64,000 nucleotides of DNA from an uncultured Dorea sp. (lineage in GTDB: Bacteria; Bacillota; Clostridia; Lachnospirales; Lachnospiraceae), in assembly GCA_910584095.1 (NCBI GenBank), contig CAJTYU010000012.1, positions 1 through 64,000 of the forward strand. Direction: 5' to 3'. Positions 50,183-58,363 of this stretch are shown piece by piece. The notes beneath the pieces were generated by a model. The model saw nothing but the letters and a program-made list of their open reading frames with translations, ran no database searches and had not been told where the DNA came from. Made by a program: the position numbers and the translations under genes. Numbering within the stretch: position 1 is the first letter of the stretch; each line of letters starts with the position of its first letter.

Positions 50183-50542
50183 ATCCAAACTCCTCCTATC
50201 CTATGATAGGAAAAGTATTTCCAGATCTTTCCGCTTCTATACCATGTTCCGCAGCCGTTTACTTAAACAACCCAAATATTCCTTTTTTCTTCGGCTTTGA
50301 GGGCCTCCTAACCTCCGGCTCTTCGTCGTATCTGCTCCTCTCTTAAATAGACGCAATAAAAAATCACTGCTTTTTTGGTCTGCACAACTTTTCTTTAAAT
50401 CCTTTTCTCATGTATCTTGGTAGCCTTTCTATATTCATTGTATACAATTCATTTGCCATCTTTTTGACACCTTTCCAATATTTAAGCAACAAAAAAGTAC
50501 CGAAAAAGCCTTATTTACAGGCATTCGGTACTTTTCATTCAC
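50183..50542. other. Stretch with decayed small reading frame and tRNA terminator
   Basis: Minus-strand bases about 50345-50262 can be read as GAG AGG AGC ... ending in KPKKKGIFGLFK and a stop, with AGAGGAG just before, but no ATG, GTG or TTG is in frame. It looks like a small protein remnant. The tRNA-Leu terminator occupies 50491-50535. Nothing else seen. Confidence 0.3.
50491..50535 (-). terminator. Terminator of tRNA-Leu
   Basis: On the minus strand AAGTACCGA pairs with TTCGGTACTT, with an inner GCCT/AGGC stem, followed by six T residues. It begins a few bases after the tRNA 3' end. Confidence 0.85.
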
Positions 50543-50627
50543 TGCGGAAGATGGGACTTGAACCCACACGAGCGCATTGCTCACAAGATCCTTAGTCTTG
50601 CTCGTCTGCCAGTTCCGACACTTCCGC
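50543..50627 (-). tRNA. tRNA-Leu (anticodon AAG)
   Basis: 85 bases, class II. Acceptor stem GCGGAAG pairs with CTTCCGC; D stem TCG/CGA with GG-type loop; anticodon stem CAAGA/TCTTG with loop CTAAGGA giving anticodon AAG; long variable arm with GAGC/GCTC; T arm TGTGG-GTTCAAG-TCCCA. No CCA is encoded after the discriminator A. The AAG anticodon reads CUU/CUC and would need A34 deamination to inosine for wide reading. It has its own promoter (50651-50679) and terminator. Confidence 0.93.
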
Positions 50628-50650
50628 ATGACGTTAACCGTCCGAAGATT

Positions 50651-50679
50651 ATAATACTACATCCTCAGACGGATGTCAA
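50651..50679 (-). promoter_or_regulatory. Promoter of tRNA-Leu
   Basis: Minus strand TTGACA (50679-50674), 17-base spacer, TATTAT (50656-50651). The start would fall about 15-20 bases before the tRNA 5' end. Confidence 0.85.
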
Positions 50680-50704
50680 CAAAAAAATTATATTATCTTA
50701 AATC

Positions 50705-51061
50705 TTAGGCCAATTTGCTTTTTGCGGTCTCTGCAAGCGTTGCAAATCCTGCCGCGTCATTTACCGCCATCTCTGCAAGCATCTTTCTGTTTATATCAAT
50801 CTCAGCCAGCTTCAAGCCATGCATGAACTTACTGTATGACAAGCCGTTCATCCTTGCCGCTGCATTGATACGTGCGATCCATAACTGGCGCATCTGGCGC
50901 TTACGCTGCTTTCTTCCCGCATATGCCGATGTGAGCGCCCTCATAACAGACTGCTTTGCAACTCTGTACTGCTTGGAACGTGCCCCTCTGTACCCCTTCG
51001 CCAGCTTTAATGTTCTATTGTGTCTCTTCTTAGCGTTTAATCCGCCCTTAATTCTTGCCAT
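50705..51061 (-). CDS. rplT: 50S ribosomal protein L20
   Basis: 118 aa, standard length. MARIKGGLNAKKRHNRTLKL, then GYRGARSKQYRVAKQSVMRA and RKQRKRQMRQLWIARINAAA. It binds 23S rRNA early in 50S assembly, and represses its own operon through the leader RNA in Firmicutes. AAGGAGG before the ATG. Last gene of infC-rpmI-rplT. Confidence 0.98.
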   Translation of the reverse strand: MARIKGGLNAKKRHNRTLKLAKGYRGARSKQYRVAKQSVMRALTSAYAGRKQRKRQMRQLWIARINAAARMNGLSYSKFMHGLKLAEIDINRKMLAEMAVNDAAGFATLAETAKSKLA

Positions 51062-51092
51062 GTCTTATTCCTCCTTCAATATTTCCCAAATC

Positions 51093-51290
51093 TTAGAGAT
51101 ATGGTAATACTTTCTTCATATTCTTTACATTAGATGCGTCTGTGATCGTGGACTGTCTGAGGTTTCTCTTCCTCTTTGTAGACTTCTTTGTTAAGATATG
51201 GCTCTTATAAGCTTTATTTCTCTTTAATTTTCCTGTACCTGTTTTTTTGAAGCGCTTTGCAGCGGCTCTATTTGTTTTAATTTTTGGCAT
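51093..51290 (-). CDS. rpmI: 50S ribosomal protein L35
   Basis: 65 aa, standard length, strongly basic: MPKIKTNRAAAKRFKKTGTG, then KRNKAYKSHILTKKSTKRKR. AAGGAGG before the ATG. Between infC and rplT, the conserved order in bacteria. Confidence 0.98.
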   Translation of the reverse strand: MPKIKTNRAAAKRFKKTGTGKLKRNKAYKSHILTKKSTKRKRNLRQSTITDASNVKNMKKVLPYL

Positions 51291-51324
51291 GATTAGAATC
51301 CTCCTTGATTAGTATTTTATATTT

Positions 51325-51831
51325 TTAACGTTTTACAGTTAAAACCATGCTCATGTTACGTCCCTCGAGCTTCGGCGCTTTCTCAATCGATGCAATATCT
51401 TTGAGCGTCTCTGCAAAGTCGTCTAAAATATGCCTGCTCTGCTGTACATGCGCCATCTCTCTTCCTCTGAAACGTAAGGTAACTTTCACTTTGTTCCCTT
51501 TCTCAAGGAACTTCTTTGCATTGTTAATCTTTGTATTCAAATCGTTCGTATCAATGTTCGGTGACATACGCACTTCTTTGATCTCCACCGTCTTCTGCTT
51601 TTTCTTCGCTTCTTTTTCCTTACGGGTCTGTTCATACTTAAACTTGCCGTAATCAATAATCTTACATACCGGCGGCTGGGCCTTCGGGGCAATCTTAACC
51701 AAATCCAACTCTGCTTCCTGTGCGAGCTTCATAGCCTCCCTTGAAGACATAATACCAAGCTGTTCCCCACTTGCGCTGACAACACGTACTTCTCTGTCCC
51801 TAATCTGCTCGTTAATCATTAAATCGCTAAT
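51325..51831 (-). CDS. infC: Translation initiation factor IF-3, AUU start
   Basis: 168 aa if translation begins at the ATT at 51831, which has GGAGG 9 bases upstream; the next ATG (51819) lies 21 bases from that site, too far. The infC of E. coli and Bacillus also uses AUU, allowing IF-3 to limit its own synthesis. N-terminal domain INEQIRDREVRVVSASGEQL, basic linker RKEKEAKKKQKT, C-terminal domain SPNIDTNDLNTKINNAKKFL and VTLRFRGREMAH. First gene of the operon. Confidence 0.95.
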   Translation of the reverse strand: MSDLMINEQIRDREVRVVSASGEQLGIMSSREAMKLAQEAELDLVKIAPKAQPPVCKIIDYGKFKYEQTRKEKEAKKKQKTVEIKEVRMSPNIDTNDLNTKINNAKKFLEKGNKVKVTLRFRGREMAHVQQSRHILDDFAETLKDIASIEKAPKLEGRNMSMVLTVKR

Positions 51832-52044
51832 TGTAGTGCACCTCCATCATAAACTCTTTTCATACATCGCCGTCTCGCGGCATAAAATAAGTGAATAGCC
51901 ATAGACCATCCACTTATATCTCTGCATAAATATACCACGATACGGTACATCTCTTACGCTTTCAATATCAAACCATAGTCGCCCGATTGCGCTGTGGTGA
52001 GAGCGGATACTCTACTTTCTTTTCTTCACACAATTTATACTCTA
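51832..52044 (-). ncRNA. Probable L20-type leader of the infC operon
   Basis: About 200-base untranslated leader. It contains TAAGTG/CACTTA (51888-51893 with 51911-51916), a hairpin followed on the minus strand by a T-rich tract like an intrinsic terminator, and a further GCCG-rich hairpin next to the ribosome site. Firmicute infC operons are controlled by L20 binding such a leader and causing termination. Match to the Rfam L20 leader model was not run. Confidence 0.6.
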
Positions 52045-52067
52045 ACATACTTTCCTGTGTAAGTCAA
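52039..52067 (-). promoter_or_regulatory. Possible promoter of the infC operon
   Basis: Minus strand TTGACT (52067-52062), 17-base spacer, TAGAGT (52044-52039). A TATAAA lies 5 bases further but at a 22-base spacing. Located about 200 bases upstream of infC, as expected for a long leader. Confidence 0.45.
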
Positions 52068-52192
52068 ATATTTTCTGCCTTATAACAGCTGTTTTTGTAA
52101 CAAGTAATTCAGGAAGGGCTGAATTCTTTGGCTGAATTTACACATTTTTACGGACTTTACAGCAAGTGCAGAGTCCTGAGCTGAACTGCTGC

Positions 52193-53554
52193 TTATTTTT
52201 CCTGCATATCACGCATAATTTTCTTAAAGGTTATGAAAAACAGAACCGCCGTCGTAATAACCGAAATAATATCCGCAATCGGTTCTGCACGGTAAATCCC
52301 CATAACCCCCATAAACTTTGGCAGTATAACCGCAAGAGGTATCAGCAGGATCACCTTTCTCAGAAGCGCGATAAACAGCGATACCTTCGCCTGCCCCAGC
52401 GCGAGAAATGTACTTTGGCAGGAGGACTGTATCCCAAAGATTGTAATCCCCAGAAAATATACCGGCATCACCCTACAGGTCAGACTGATCAGTTCCTGAT
52501 TATCTGTAAATATCCTTGCATAAATGCCCGGCCGTCCAACCGCGATGCCCGCAAGCAGAAACGTACCGATAAAACAAATCGTGATCAGCTTGATAAACGC
52601 TTCCTTCACTCTTGCCGCATTTCCCGCCCCGTAATTATAGCTTATGATCGGCTGGACGCCCTGCGCCACGCCCTGAATCGGAATCACGATCAGCTGCATA
52701 ACGCTGGTCATAATTGACATCGTTCCCACATACAGATCGCCGCCGTAATTCTGAAGCCCGGAATTTAAGGTAATACTTACCAAGCTCTCCGTGGACTGCA
52801 TAATAAAAGGAGAGATCCCCAGCGAGGCAATCTGCTTTATAATTTCCGGACGGAATCTCATATTGGAAAACCTTAACCGGACTGCGCTTTTCTCCGACAT
52901 CAGGAAGCGCACCACCCAGGCGGCGCTGAGCGCCTGAGAAAAAATCGTCGCAAGGGCAGCTCCCTTCACGCCCATCCGGAACACAAAAATCAAAATCGGA
53001 TCCAGCACAATATTGGTAACGGCTCCTATCAGCACGGAAAGCATAGCCGTTTTGGCCTTCCCCTGCCCGCTGATAAATGTATTCAGCCCTAGTGCATACT
53101 GTACAAAAACCGTTCCGATCAAATAGATGCCTATGTAATCCTTTGCATAAACGATAATATTATCGCTTGCACCAAAGGCATACAGTATGGGCGTTTTAAA
53201 CGCCTGAAAGAACAGCGTAAGCACGATGGAAAACACAAGCAGCATCCCGGCAGAATTACCCAGAATCTGCTCCGCTCCTTTATAATCCTTCCCTCCCAGC
53301 TTAATGGAAGCTAACGGCGCCCCTCCCATCCCGGCAAAAGCGCTGAACGCTGAAATCAGCATGATAATGGGAAACGTAACCCCTACGCCTGTAAGCGCCA
53401 TGCTTCCATACCCTTCTATATGTCCTATGTACACTCTGTCTATAATATTATAGAGCAGATTAATCAACTGGGCCGCCACTGCCGGAACCGACATACTGAG
53501 GATTAATTTCCCTATCGGCAGCGTCCCCATCCGTTCATCCTGCTTATCATTCAT
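52193..53554 (-). CDS. MATE-family multidrug efflux transporter
   Basis: 453 aa, about 12 membrane helices. MATE pattern repeated in two halves: MSVPAVAAQLINLLYNIIDR with GVTFPIIMLISAFSAFAGMG, and SLGISPFIMQSTESLVSITL with MTSVMQLIVIPIQGVAQGVQ. It exports cationic compounds using Na+ or H+. Start ATG at 53554, with AGGTG 7 bases upstream. Monocistronic; a small hairpin AATTCAG/CTGAATT at 52110-52129 lies after it. Confidence 0.93.
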   Translation of the reverse strand: MNDKQDERMGTLPIGKLILSMSVPAVAAQLINLLYNIIDRVYIGHIEGYGSMALTGVGVTFPIIMLISAFSAFAGMGGAPLASIKLGGKDYKGAEQILGNSAGMLLVFSIVLTLFFQAFKTPILYAFGASDNIIVYAKDYIGIYLIGTVFVQYALGLNTFISGQGKAKTAMLSVLIGAVTNIVLDPILIFVFRMGVKGAALATIFSQALSAAWVVRFLMSEKSAVRLRFSNMRFRPEIIKQIASLGISPFIMQSTESLVSITLNSGLQNYGGDLYVGTMSIMTSVMQLIVIPIQGVAQGVQPIISYNYGAGNAARVKEAFIKLITICFIGTFLLAGIAVGRPGIYARIFTDNQELISLTCRVMPVYFLGITIFGIQSSCQSTFLALGQAKVSLFIALLRKVILLIPLAVILPKFMGVMGIYRAEPIADIISVITTAVLFFITFKKIMRDMQEK

Positions 53555-53708
53555 ATCCAATCACCTGCGTTCTGCTTTAAAAACTTTCAATCGGCCAGTT
53601 TACTGATACAGCGGAAGCAATACTTAGTCTTCCCTGTACCAGTAACAATAGAAGATATTATATCAAACCTGTTTGCCGAATACAACCAAAAATCTCACTA
53701 TTTATTTC

Positions 53709-55070
53709 CTAATTCTTGCTGATATACAGATAATTTCTCCCGGTCAGCGTCTTATTCAGACAGACGCTGCATAGAATCACCACAATTCCAGCCAGAAATC
53801 CGATCCAGTTAAAGAGCGCTGTCAGGATCAGCAGCTGCAGCCTCATAAACTTCAAGGCATAGCCCAGTTCAAAATTCGGCTGCGTATAATTTGCCACCGC
53901 AACAAATGCCATGGCAAGCATAATTTCCGAATTAAACCAGCCGGAGGATACGGAAAATTCTCCCAACACCAGACCGGCAATCACACTGAGCGGAGTACTC
54001 AGCATGCTCGGCGTGTTCATTGCCGCAAGCCTCAGTCCGTCTATGGCCAGCTCAAGGATTAGAAGCTGCCAGATCAGCGGCACATTTACCATATCCCGTA
54101 CCACCACAAAAGTAAACATTTCCGGAAGCCACTTTAAATTCTGCATAAAAAGCAGGTACACCGGAGTCAGGAAAACAGTCAGAAATGCAATGATTCCTCT
54201 TGTTACTTTCAGATAAACCCCTGTAAGAGCCGGGAAATAATAGTCATTCGCCTCTTCAATGATATCGTATACCGACGTAGGAAGGATCATGGCCGACGGC
54301 GAATTGTCCACCAATATCACGATTTTCCCTTCCAGAAGACAGGCAGCCGCCGTATCCGGCCGTTCCGTGAATTTAAACTTCGGGAAAGGATTAAACCATT
54401 TCCGCTTCATCAAGCATTCCGCAAGGCTCTGCTGGTTCATGGTCAAGGCGTCTGTCTGAATAGAATGCAGCTTATCCATCAGCTTTTTCAGCAGTTCCTG
54501 ATCCACACGGTCAGACATGTAACAAACGGCCACGTCAGTTCTGGAGCTTTTTCCAACCTCCTTCATCTGCATGGTCAAATGGGGATCCCGGATTCTCCGC
54601 CGCATCAGCGCCGTATTAAATACGATGGTTTCCACAAACCCGTCTCTGGAACCCCGCAGGGACTTATCCTTATCCGGCTCCTCTACGCTTCTCGCCGGAT
54701 AGGTTCTGCAGTCAATGACAATACATGCCTCATAACCGTCTATAAACAGACAGGTAGCTCCTGAGAGAACATTTCGAAAAATCTGGTCAAAGTCACTAAA
54801 AATATCAACCTCCACATAAGGGATACATTTTCTAGAAAATGCTGTCGCAGTGGACGGCATGTCCTCCTCGGTCACAGAAAAAAAAGAATCCATCAATTTC
54901 AGCATGGACTCATCCTTCGTAAATCCGTCGATAAAATAAAAGACAGCGTCCCGGCCTCCGATGACGATATTGCGCTGTACAATATCAAAACTGTCCGCCA
55001 CTGGAAGCGTCTCATTTATATATGCCTCATTTTCCTTCACGGAAGCCGAAACATTCCTGTATTCCTGCAT
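53709..55070 (-). CDS. GerA-family spore germination protein (SpoVAF-like)
   Basis: 453 aa. N-terminal cytosolic domain (residues 1-280) with NIVIGGRDAVFYFIDGF and FIDGYEACIVIDCRTYPARS, then PDTAAACLLEGKIVILVDNS, the A-subunit landmark, and 4-5 membrane helices with YFPALTGVYLKVTRGIIAFL, DGLRLAAMNTPSMLSTPLSV. Single gene without B and C subunits, so it resembles SpoVAF or an orphan A subunit rather than a complete receptor. ATG at 55070 has GGAGG 7 bases upstream. Implies a spore-former. Confidence 0.9.
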   Translation of the reverse strand: MQEYRNVSASVKENEAYINETLPVADSFDIVQRNIVIGGRDAVFYFIDGFTKDESMLKLMDSFFSVTEEDMPSTATAFSRKCIPYVEVDIFSDFDQIFRNVLSGATCLFIDGYEACIVIDCRTYPARSVEEPDKDKSLRGSRDGFVETIVFNTALMRRRIRDPHLTMQMKEVGKSSRTDVAVCYMSDRVDQELLKKLMDKLHSIQTDALTMNQQSLAECLMKRKWFNPFPKFKFTERPDTAAACLLEGKIVILVDNSPSAMILPTSVYDIIEEANDYYFPALTGVYLKVTRGIIAFLTVFLTPVYLLFMQNLKWLPEMFTFVVVRDMVNVPLIWQLLILELAIDGLRLAAMNTPSMLSTPLSVIAGLVLGEFSVSSGWFNSEIMLAMAFVAVANYTQPNFELGYALKFMRLQLLILTALFNWIGFLAGIVVILCSVCLNKTLTGRNYLYISKN

Positions 55071-55157
55071 ATCCATTCCTCCATTCCTGTTTCCCATTCC
55101 ATAGGTCAGCAGGTTCTGCACATGTTTTCATGGATAGCATATCCGGATACCGGAAAA

Positions 55158-55676
55158 TTATACGCCCGTTGTGCTTCCAAATCCGCCGTTTCTCTCCGTC
55201 TGCACATCGTCGTCCACGGTAATTCCGTATTCCACGAAAATACCCTGCATGAATCCAGTTCCGACTTTTAAATTTACCGTCTTTCTCTCATTGGTATCAT
55301 TGGTAAGCTTCGCAAATATATGTCCTTCATTATCCGAATGAAAATAATCGCTGTCAATGATCCCTACTGTATTATTCAGCTGTAGTCGGTATTTAAAACC
55401 AAGGCCGCTTCTCGGATAACACTGAAGCACCCATTCCTCCTCCATGCGCACACGGATTCCGGTAGGGATCTTCACGGTCTTTCCCGGTTCCACCGTCATA
55501 TCTGCCGGTATATAAAAATCATATCCCGCCGAGCCCGCCGTTGCCCGCTTTGGGAGTTTTATGCCGTCATAAATCTGTCTTAATTCCTCTTCTTCTGCCT
55601 CTCCAAAGGTATCCTTCCAGTCTTCTGCAAACTGCCCGAAACTCACTTTATAAAACTTGGCGATCCTTTTTGCCAT
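55158..55676 (-). CDS. dut: dUTPase family protein
   Basis: 172 aa. dUTPase motifs: AGSAGYDFYIP, PRSGLGFKYRL, NTVGIIDSDY and the C-terminal NGGFGSTTG (usual RGGFGSTG). An N-terminal extension of about 35 residues (FYKVSFGQFAEDWKDTFGEA) is not in the short trimeric enzymes. It hydrolyses dUTP to dUMP, keeping uracil out of DNA. Start at 55676 with GAGGTGG upstream. Follows a hairpin that ends the alanine symporter transcript. Confidence 0.88.
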   Translation of the reverse strand: MAKRIAKFYKVSFGQFAEDWKDTFGEAEEEELRQIYDGIKLPKRATAGSAGYDFYIPADMTVEPGKTVKIPTGIRVRMEEEWVLQCYPRSGLGFKYRLQLNNTVGIIDSDYFHSDNEGHIFAKLTNDTNERKTVNLKVGTGFMQGIFVEYGITVDDDVQTERNGGFGSTTGV

Positions 55677-55703
55677 TCCAGCCACCTCTTTCTTATATAA
55701 ATT

Positions 55704-55726
55704 AGACAGGGATGTTCTCCCTGTCT
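55704..55726 (-). terminator. Hairpin after the alanine symporter gene
   Basis: AGACAGGGA (55704-55712) pairs perfectly with TCCCTGTCT (55718-55726). Minus strand continues AATTTAT, a weak T-run. It is 40 bases after the symporter stop and 28 bases before the dUTPase start. Confidence 0.6.
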
Positions 55727-55766
55727 GTAAGTATAGCAACTCGAATTACCGCATTCAATACTGATT

Positions 55767-57146
55767 TTATTTGTTAATTACCCGATCCTGATAATCAAAG
55801 CATTCTTTTGCAATCACATTGCTAAGTACAAGCAGGCAGACCAGATTCGGAATCGCCATCATACCGTTGAAGGTGTCCGAAATATCCCACACCATCTGAA
55901 GCTGGGTTGTCGCTCCAACAAATACGATTAGGGAAAAGAAAATCCGGTACAAAGTATTCAGCTTTGTAGAACCGGCAAGATACTCCAGCGATTTCTCCCC
56001 ATAATATTCCCAGCCAAGGATCGTAGAGAACGCAAACAAAGTGATTCCTATCGTTACCAGCCATCCCCCAAAGGTTCCAAGCCCGGTCTGGAAAGCGGCG
56101 ATCGTTAAGTTGGCCCCGGTAAGAGCCTCCCCGGTAGTCGGATCGATCTGCCCCAGCATTCCGGATGAAGCAATGGAAAGCCCCGTCATAGAACATACCA
56201 CGATCGTATCAAAAAACGTTCCGGTCATATTAATATAGCCCTGTCTGGACGGATGATCCGTCTTAGCCGCCGCAGCGGCGATCGGAGCCGAACCTAGACC
56301 CGCCTCGTTGGAGAACACGCCTCTGGCAACGCCCCAACGCATCGCATTGGCGATCACAGTACCCGCAGCGCCGCCGCCCATAGCCTCAAAATTAAACGCC
56401 ATACGAAAGATCTGCGCCAGCCCCGCCGGAACATTACCGATATTCAGCACGATTACTACAAAGCCAGCCACAAAATACAGCACTGCCATAAAAGGCACAA
56501 CCACGGAACAGACCCGGCCAATACTCTGGATTCCTCCCACCAGCACCAGAAGCGCGGCAAGCGTCAGCACGGCGCCCGTGATCCATGTCGGAACGCCAAA
56601 AGTAGTCTGTACCGCCCCTGAAATGGAATTTCCCTGCGTCAGATTCCCGATACCGAAAGATGCCAGTACCGCAAACGACGCAAATGCAACGGCAAAAAAT
56701 TTGCCAAGACTCTTGTTCTTAAACCCATTCTGCATCGCATACATGGGTCCCCCGGCCATCTCTCCCCTGTCGTTCTTCTGGCGGTACTTTACGGCCAGCA
56801 CACTTTCGCCGTACTTAGTAGAAAGCCCAAATAAGGCGCTGATCCACATCCAGACAATCGCTCCCGGCCCTCCCAGGACCATAGCCGTTGCAACGCCGAC
56901 AATATTACCGGTTCCAATGGTAGCCGCAAGCGCTGTCATCAGGGATTGAAACGGCGTGATATCTCCTTCGTCTCCCACATTCTTCTCCTGTTTTGTAAAC
57001 ACCTGCTTCAGCGCGTAGCCAAGATTCCTCCATGGCAGAAACTTCAGGCGGACTGTAAGAAATACTCCCGTCCCCACCAGAAGCACCAGCATGACCGGCC
57101 CCCACACGAATCCGTTAACCTTCGATAAAATATCCGCAAAACTCAT
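55767..57146 (-). CDS. Sodium:alanine symporter family (AGCS) transporter
   Basis: 459 aa, about 10 membrane helices. AGCS signatures: FQSLMTALAATIGTGNIVGV, GGPGAIVWMWISALFGLSTK, GGPMYAMQNGF, and MRWGVARGVFSNEAGLGSAP. It imports alanine or glycine with Na+. GGAAGGAG before the ATG. Monocistronic. Confidence 0.95.
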   Translation of the reverse strand: MSFADILSKVNGFVWGPVMLVLLVGTGVFLTVRLKFLPWRNLGYALKQVFTKQEKNVGDEGDITPFQSLMTALAATIGTGNIVGVATAMVLGGPGAIVWMWISALFGLSTKYGESVLAVKYRQKNDRGEMAGGPMYAMQNGFKNKSLGKFFAVAFASFAVLASFGIGNLTQGNSISGAVQTTFGVPTWITGAVLTLAALLVLVGGIQSIGRVCSVVVPFMAVLYFVAGFVVIVLNIGNVPAGLAQIFRMAFNFEAMGGGAAGTVIANAMRWGVARGVFSNEAGLGSAPIAAAAAKTDHPSRQGYINMTGTFFDTIVVCSMTGLSIASSGMLGQIDPTTGEALTGANLTIAAFQTGLGTFGGWLVTIGITLFAFSTILGWEYYGEKSLEYLAGSTKLNTLYRIFFSLIVFVGATTQLQMVWDISDTFNGMMAIPNLVCLLVLSNVIAKECFDYQDRVINK

Positions 57147-57279
57147 AATCTCTCTCCTTCCATTTTAAACGTCAAAACCTTTTGCATTCTCAGTCTCTGC
57201 CAGACTGCATTCTGACATGAATTTATTCATTTCCCAAGTAAAAAAAAGTTTTTCCGTCATTCCCCATAAAAACACGAAA

Positions 57280-57306
57280 ACTCCGAAGCATTTCCCGCTT
57301 CGGAGT
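57280..57306 (-). terminator. Terminator of metA
   Basis: ACTCCGAAGC (57280-57289) and GCTTCGGAGT (57297-57306), perfect 10-base stem; the minus strand continues TTTTCGTGTTTTT. About 96 bases after the metA stop. Confidence 0.85.
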
Positions 57307-57402
57307 CTTTCTATATGGATTTGCATTGACTTGGTTATCATAACATAGATAATACGAATATGCAAGTATAAAATCCAATTGTTGATTAGGTGTAAAGCCT
57401 TA

Positions 57403-58335
57403 TTATGAGGATGCAGGAAACGGCGTTCCATACAGCGCGTAAGGCGTCACTTGGTAAACATAATAATTAACCCAATTCGTATAAAGATTATTTGCTGTCG
57501 CCCTCCAAGTCAGCAGCGGCTTATTCGCCGGATCATCCTCCGGATAATAATTCTTCGGAAGATCAATCTCCAGCCCCTTCTCCAGATCTCTTTTGTATTC
57601 TCCGTCCAGCGTCACCCTGTCATATTCAGGATGTCCCATGACAAATATCTGCCGTCCTCCCTCTGCCATTGCCAGAAACAGCCCCACTTCCTCTGATTCA
57701 GCCAGAATAGTAAGCCTCTCATCCTTTCTCAGCTTCTCAATCGGTACGTCGGTATGCCTTGAATGAGGCGCCAAAAATACATCGTCAAATCCTCGCACCA
57801 GCGGAATCTTGCGGTTCAGCACCCGGTGCCGGAATACCCCGAAGAGCTTATGCGGCATCTGCACCTTATTGATTCCATAGTGATAATAAAGCGCCGCCTG
57901 CGCTCCCCAGCACAAATGAAGGGTAGAGGTTACATTGATCTTTGTCCATTCCATAATCTCCTTAAGCTCCTCCCAGTAATCCACCTCTTCAAAGGGCATC
58001 TGCTCCACCGGAGCGCCCGTAATAATAAAACCGTCAAACTTGCGCTCCTTAATCTCATAAAACGGCTGGTAGAATTGGTTAATATGGCTGGTAGACGTGT
58101 TCTTTGCCACATGGCTGGACACATTTACAAAGGTTACGTCTATCTGAAGCGGCGTATTGGATAAAGACCGGAGTATCTGAAGCTCTGTGTCCTCCTTTAA
58201 AGGCATCAGATTCAGCAGTCCGATCTGGATCGGACGGATATCCTGGTGCATCGCCCGGTGTTCATCCATCACAAATATATTTTCATGTTCCAGTATTTCT
58301 TTGACCGGTAAATTATTCTGTACTCGAATCGGCAT
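57403..58335 (-). CDS. metA: Homoserine O-acyltransferase MetA (predicted O-acetyltransferase)
   Basis: 310 aa. Catalytic Cys142 in HLCWGAQAALY, with His and Glu in MGHPEYDRV. Residue 111 is Glu (TGAPVEQMPF). In MetA enzymes Glu at this position, as in Bacillus cereus, selects acetyl-CoA, while Gly gives succinyl-CoA. So it probably makes O-acetylhomoserine for methionine synthesis. No SAM or T-box leader is possible in the 28-base gap to the AI-2E gene upstream; the two may be co-transcribed. Confidence 0.95.
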   Translation of the reverse strand: MPIRVQNNLPVKEILEHENIFVMDEHRAMHQDIRPIQIGLLNLMPLKEDTELQILRSLSNTPLQIDVTFVNVSSHVAKNTSTSHINQFYQPFYEIKERKFDGFIITGAPVEQMPFEEVDYWEELKEIMEWTKINVTSTLHLCWGAQAALYYHYGINKVQMPHKLFGVFRHRVLNRKIPLVRGFDDVFLAPHSRHTDVPIEKLRKDERLTILAESEEVGLFLAMAEGGRQIFVMGHPEYDRVTLDGEYKRDLEKGLEIDLPKNYYPEDDPANKPLLTWRATANNLYTNWVNYYVYQVTPYALYGTPFPASS

Positions 58336-58363
58336 AATTTATTTCCTTCTTTCTATTATTTTC

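Noticed and set aside
50262..50345. Small gene ending KPKKKGIFGLFK
   Set aside because: A ribosome-like AGAGGAG is present, but no ATG, GTG or TTG starts the frame; probably a remnant, so not called as CDS.
57165..57431. Possible 88-aa gene before the alanine symporter
   Set aside because: It overlaps metA and contains the metA terminator; composition looks non-coding.
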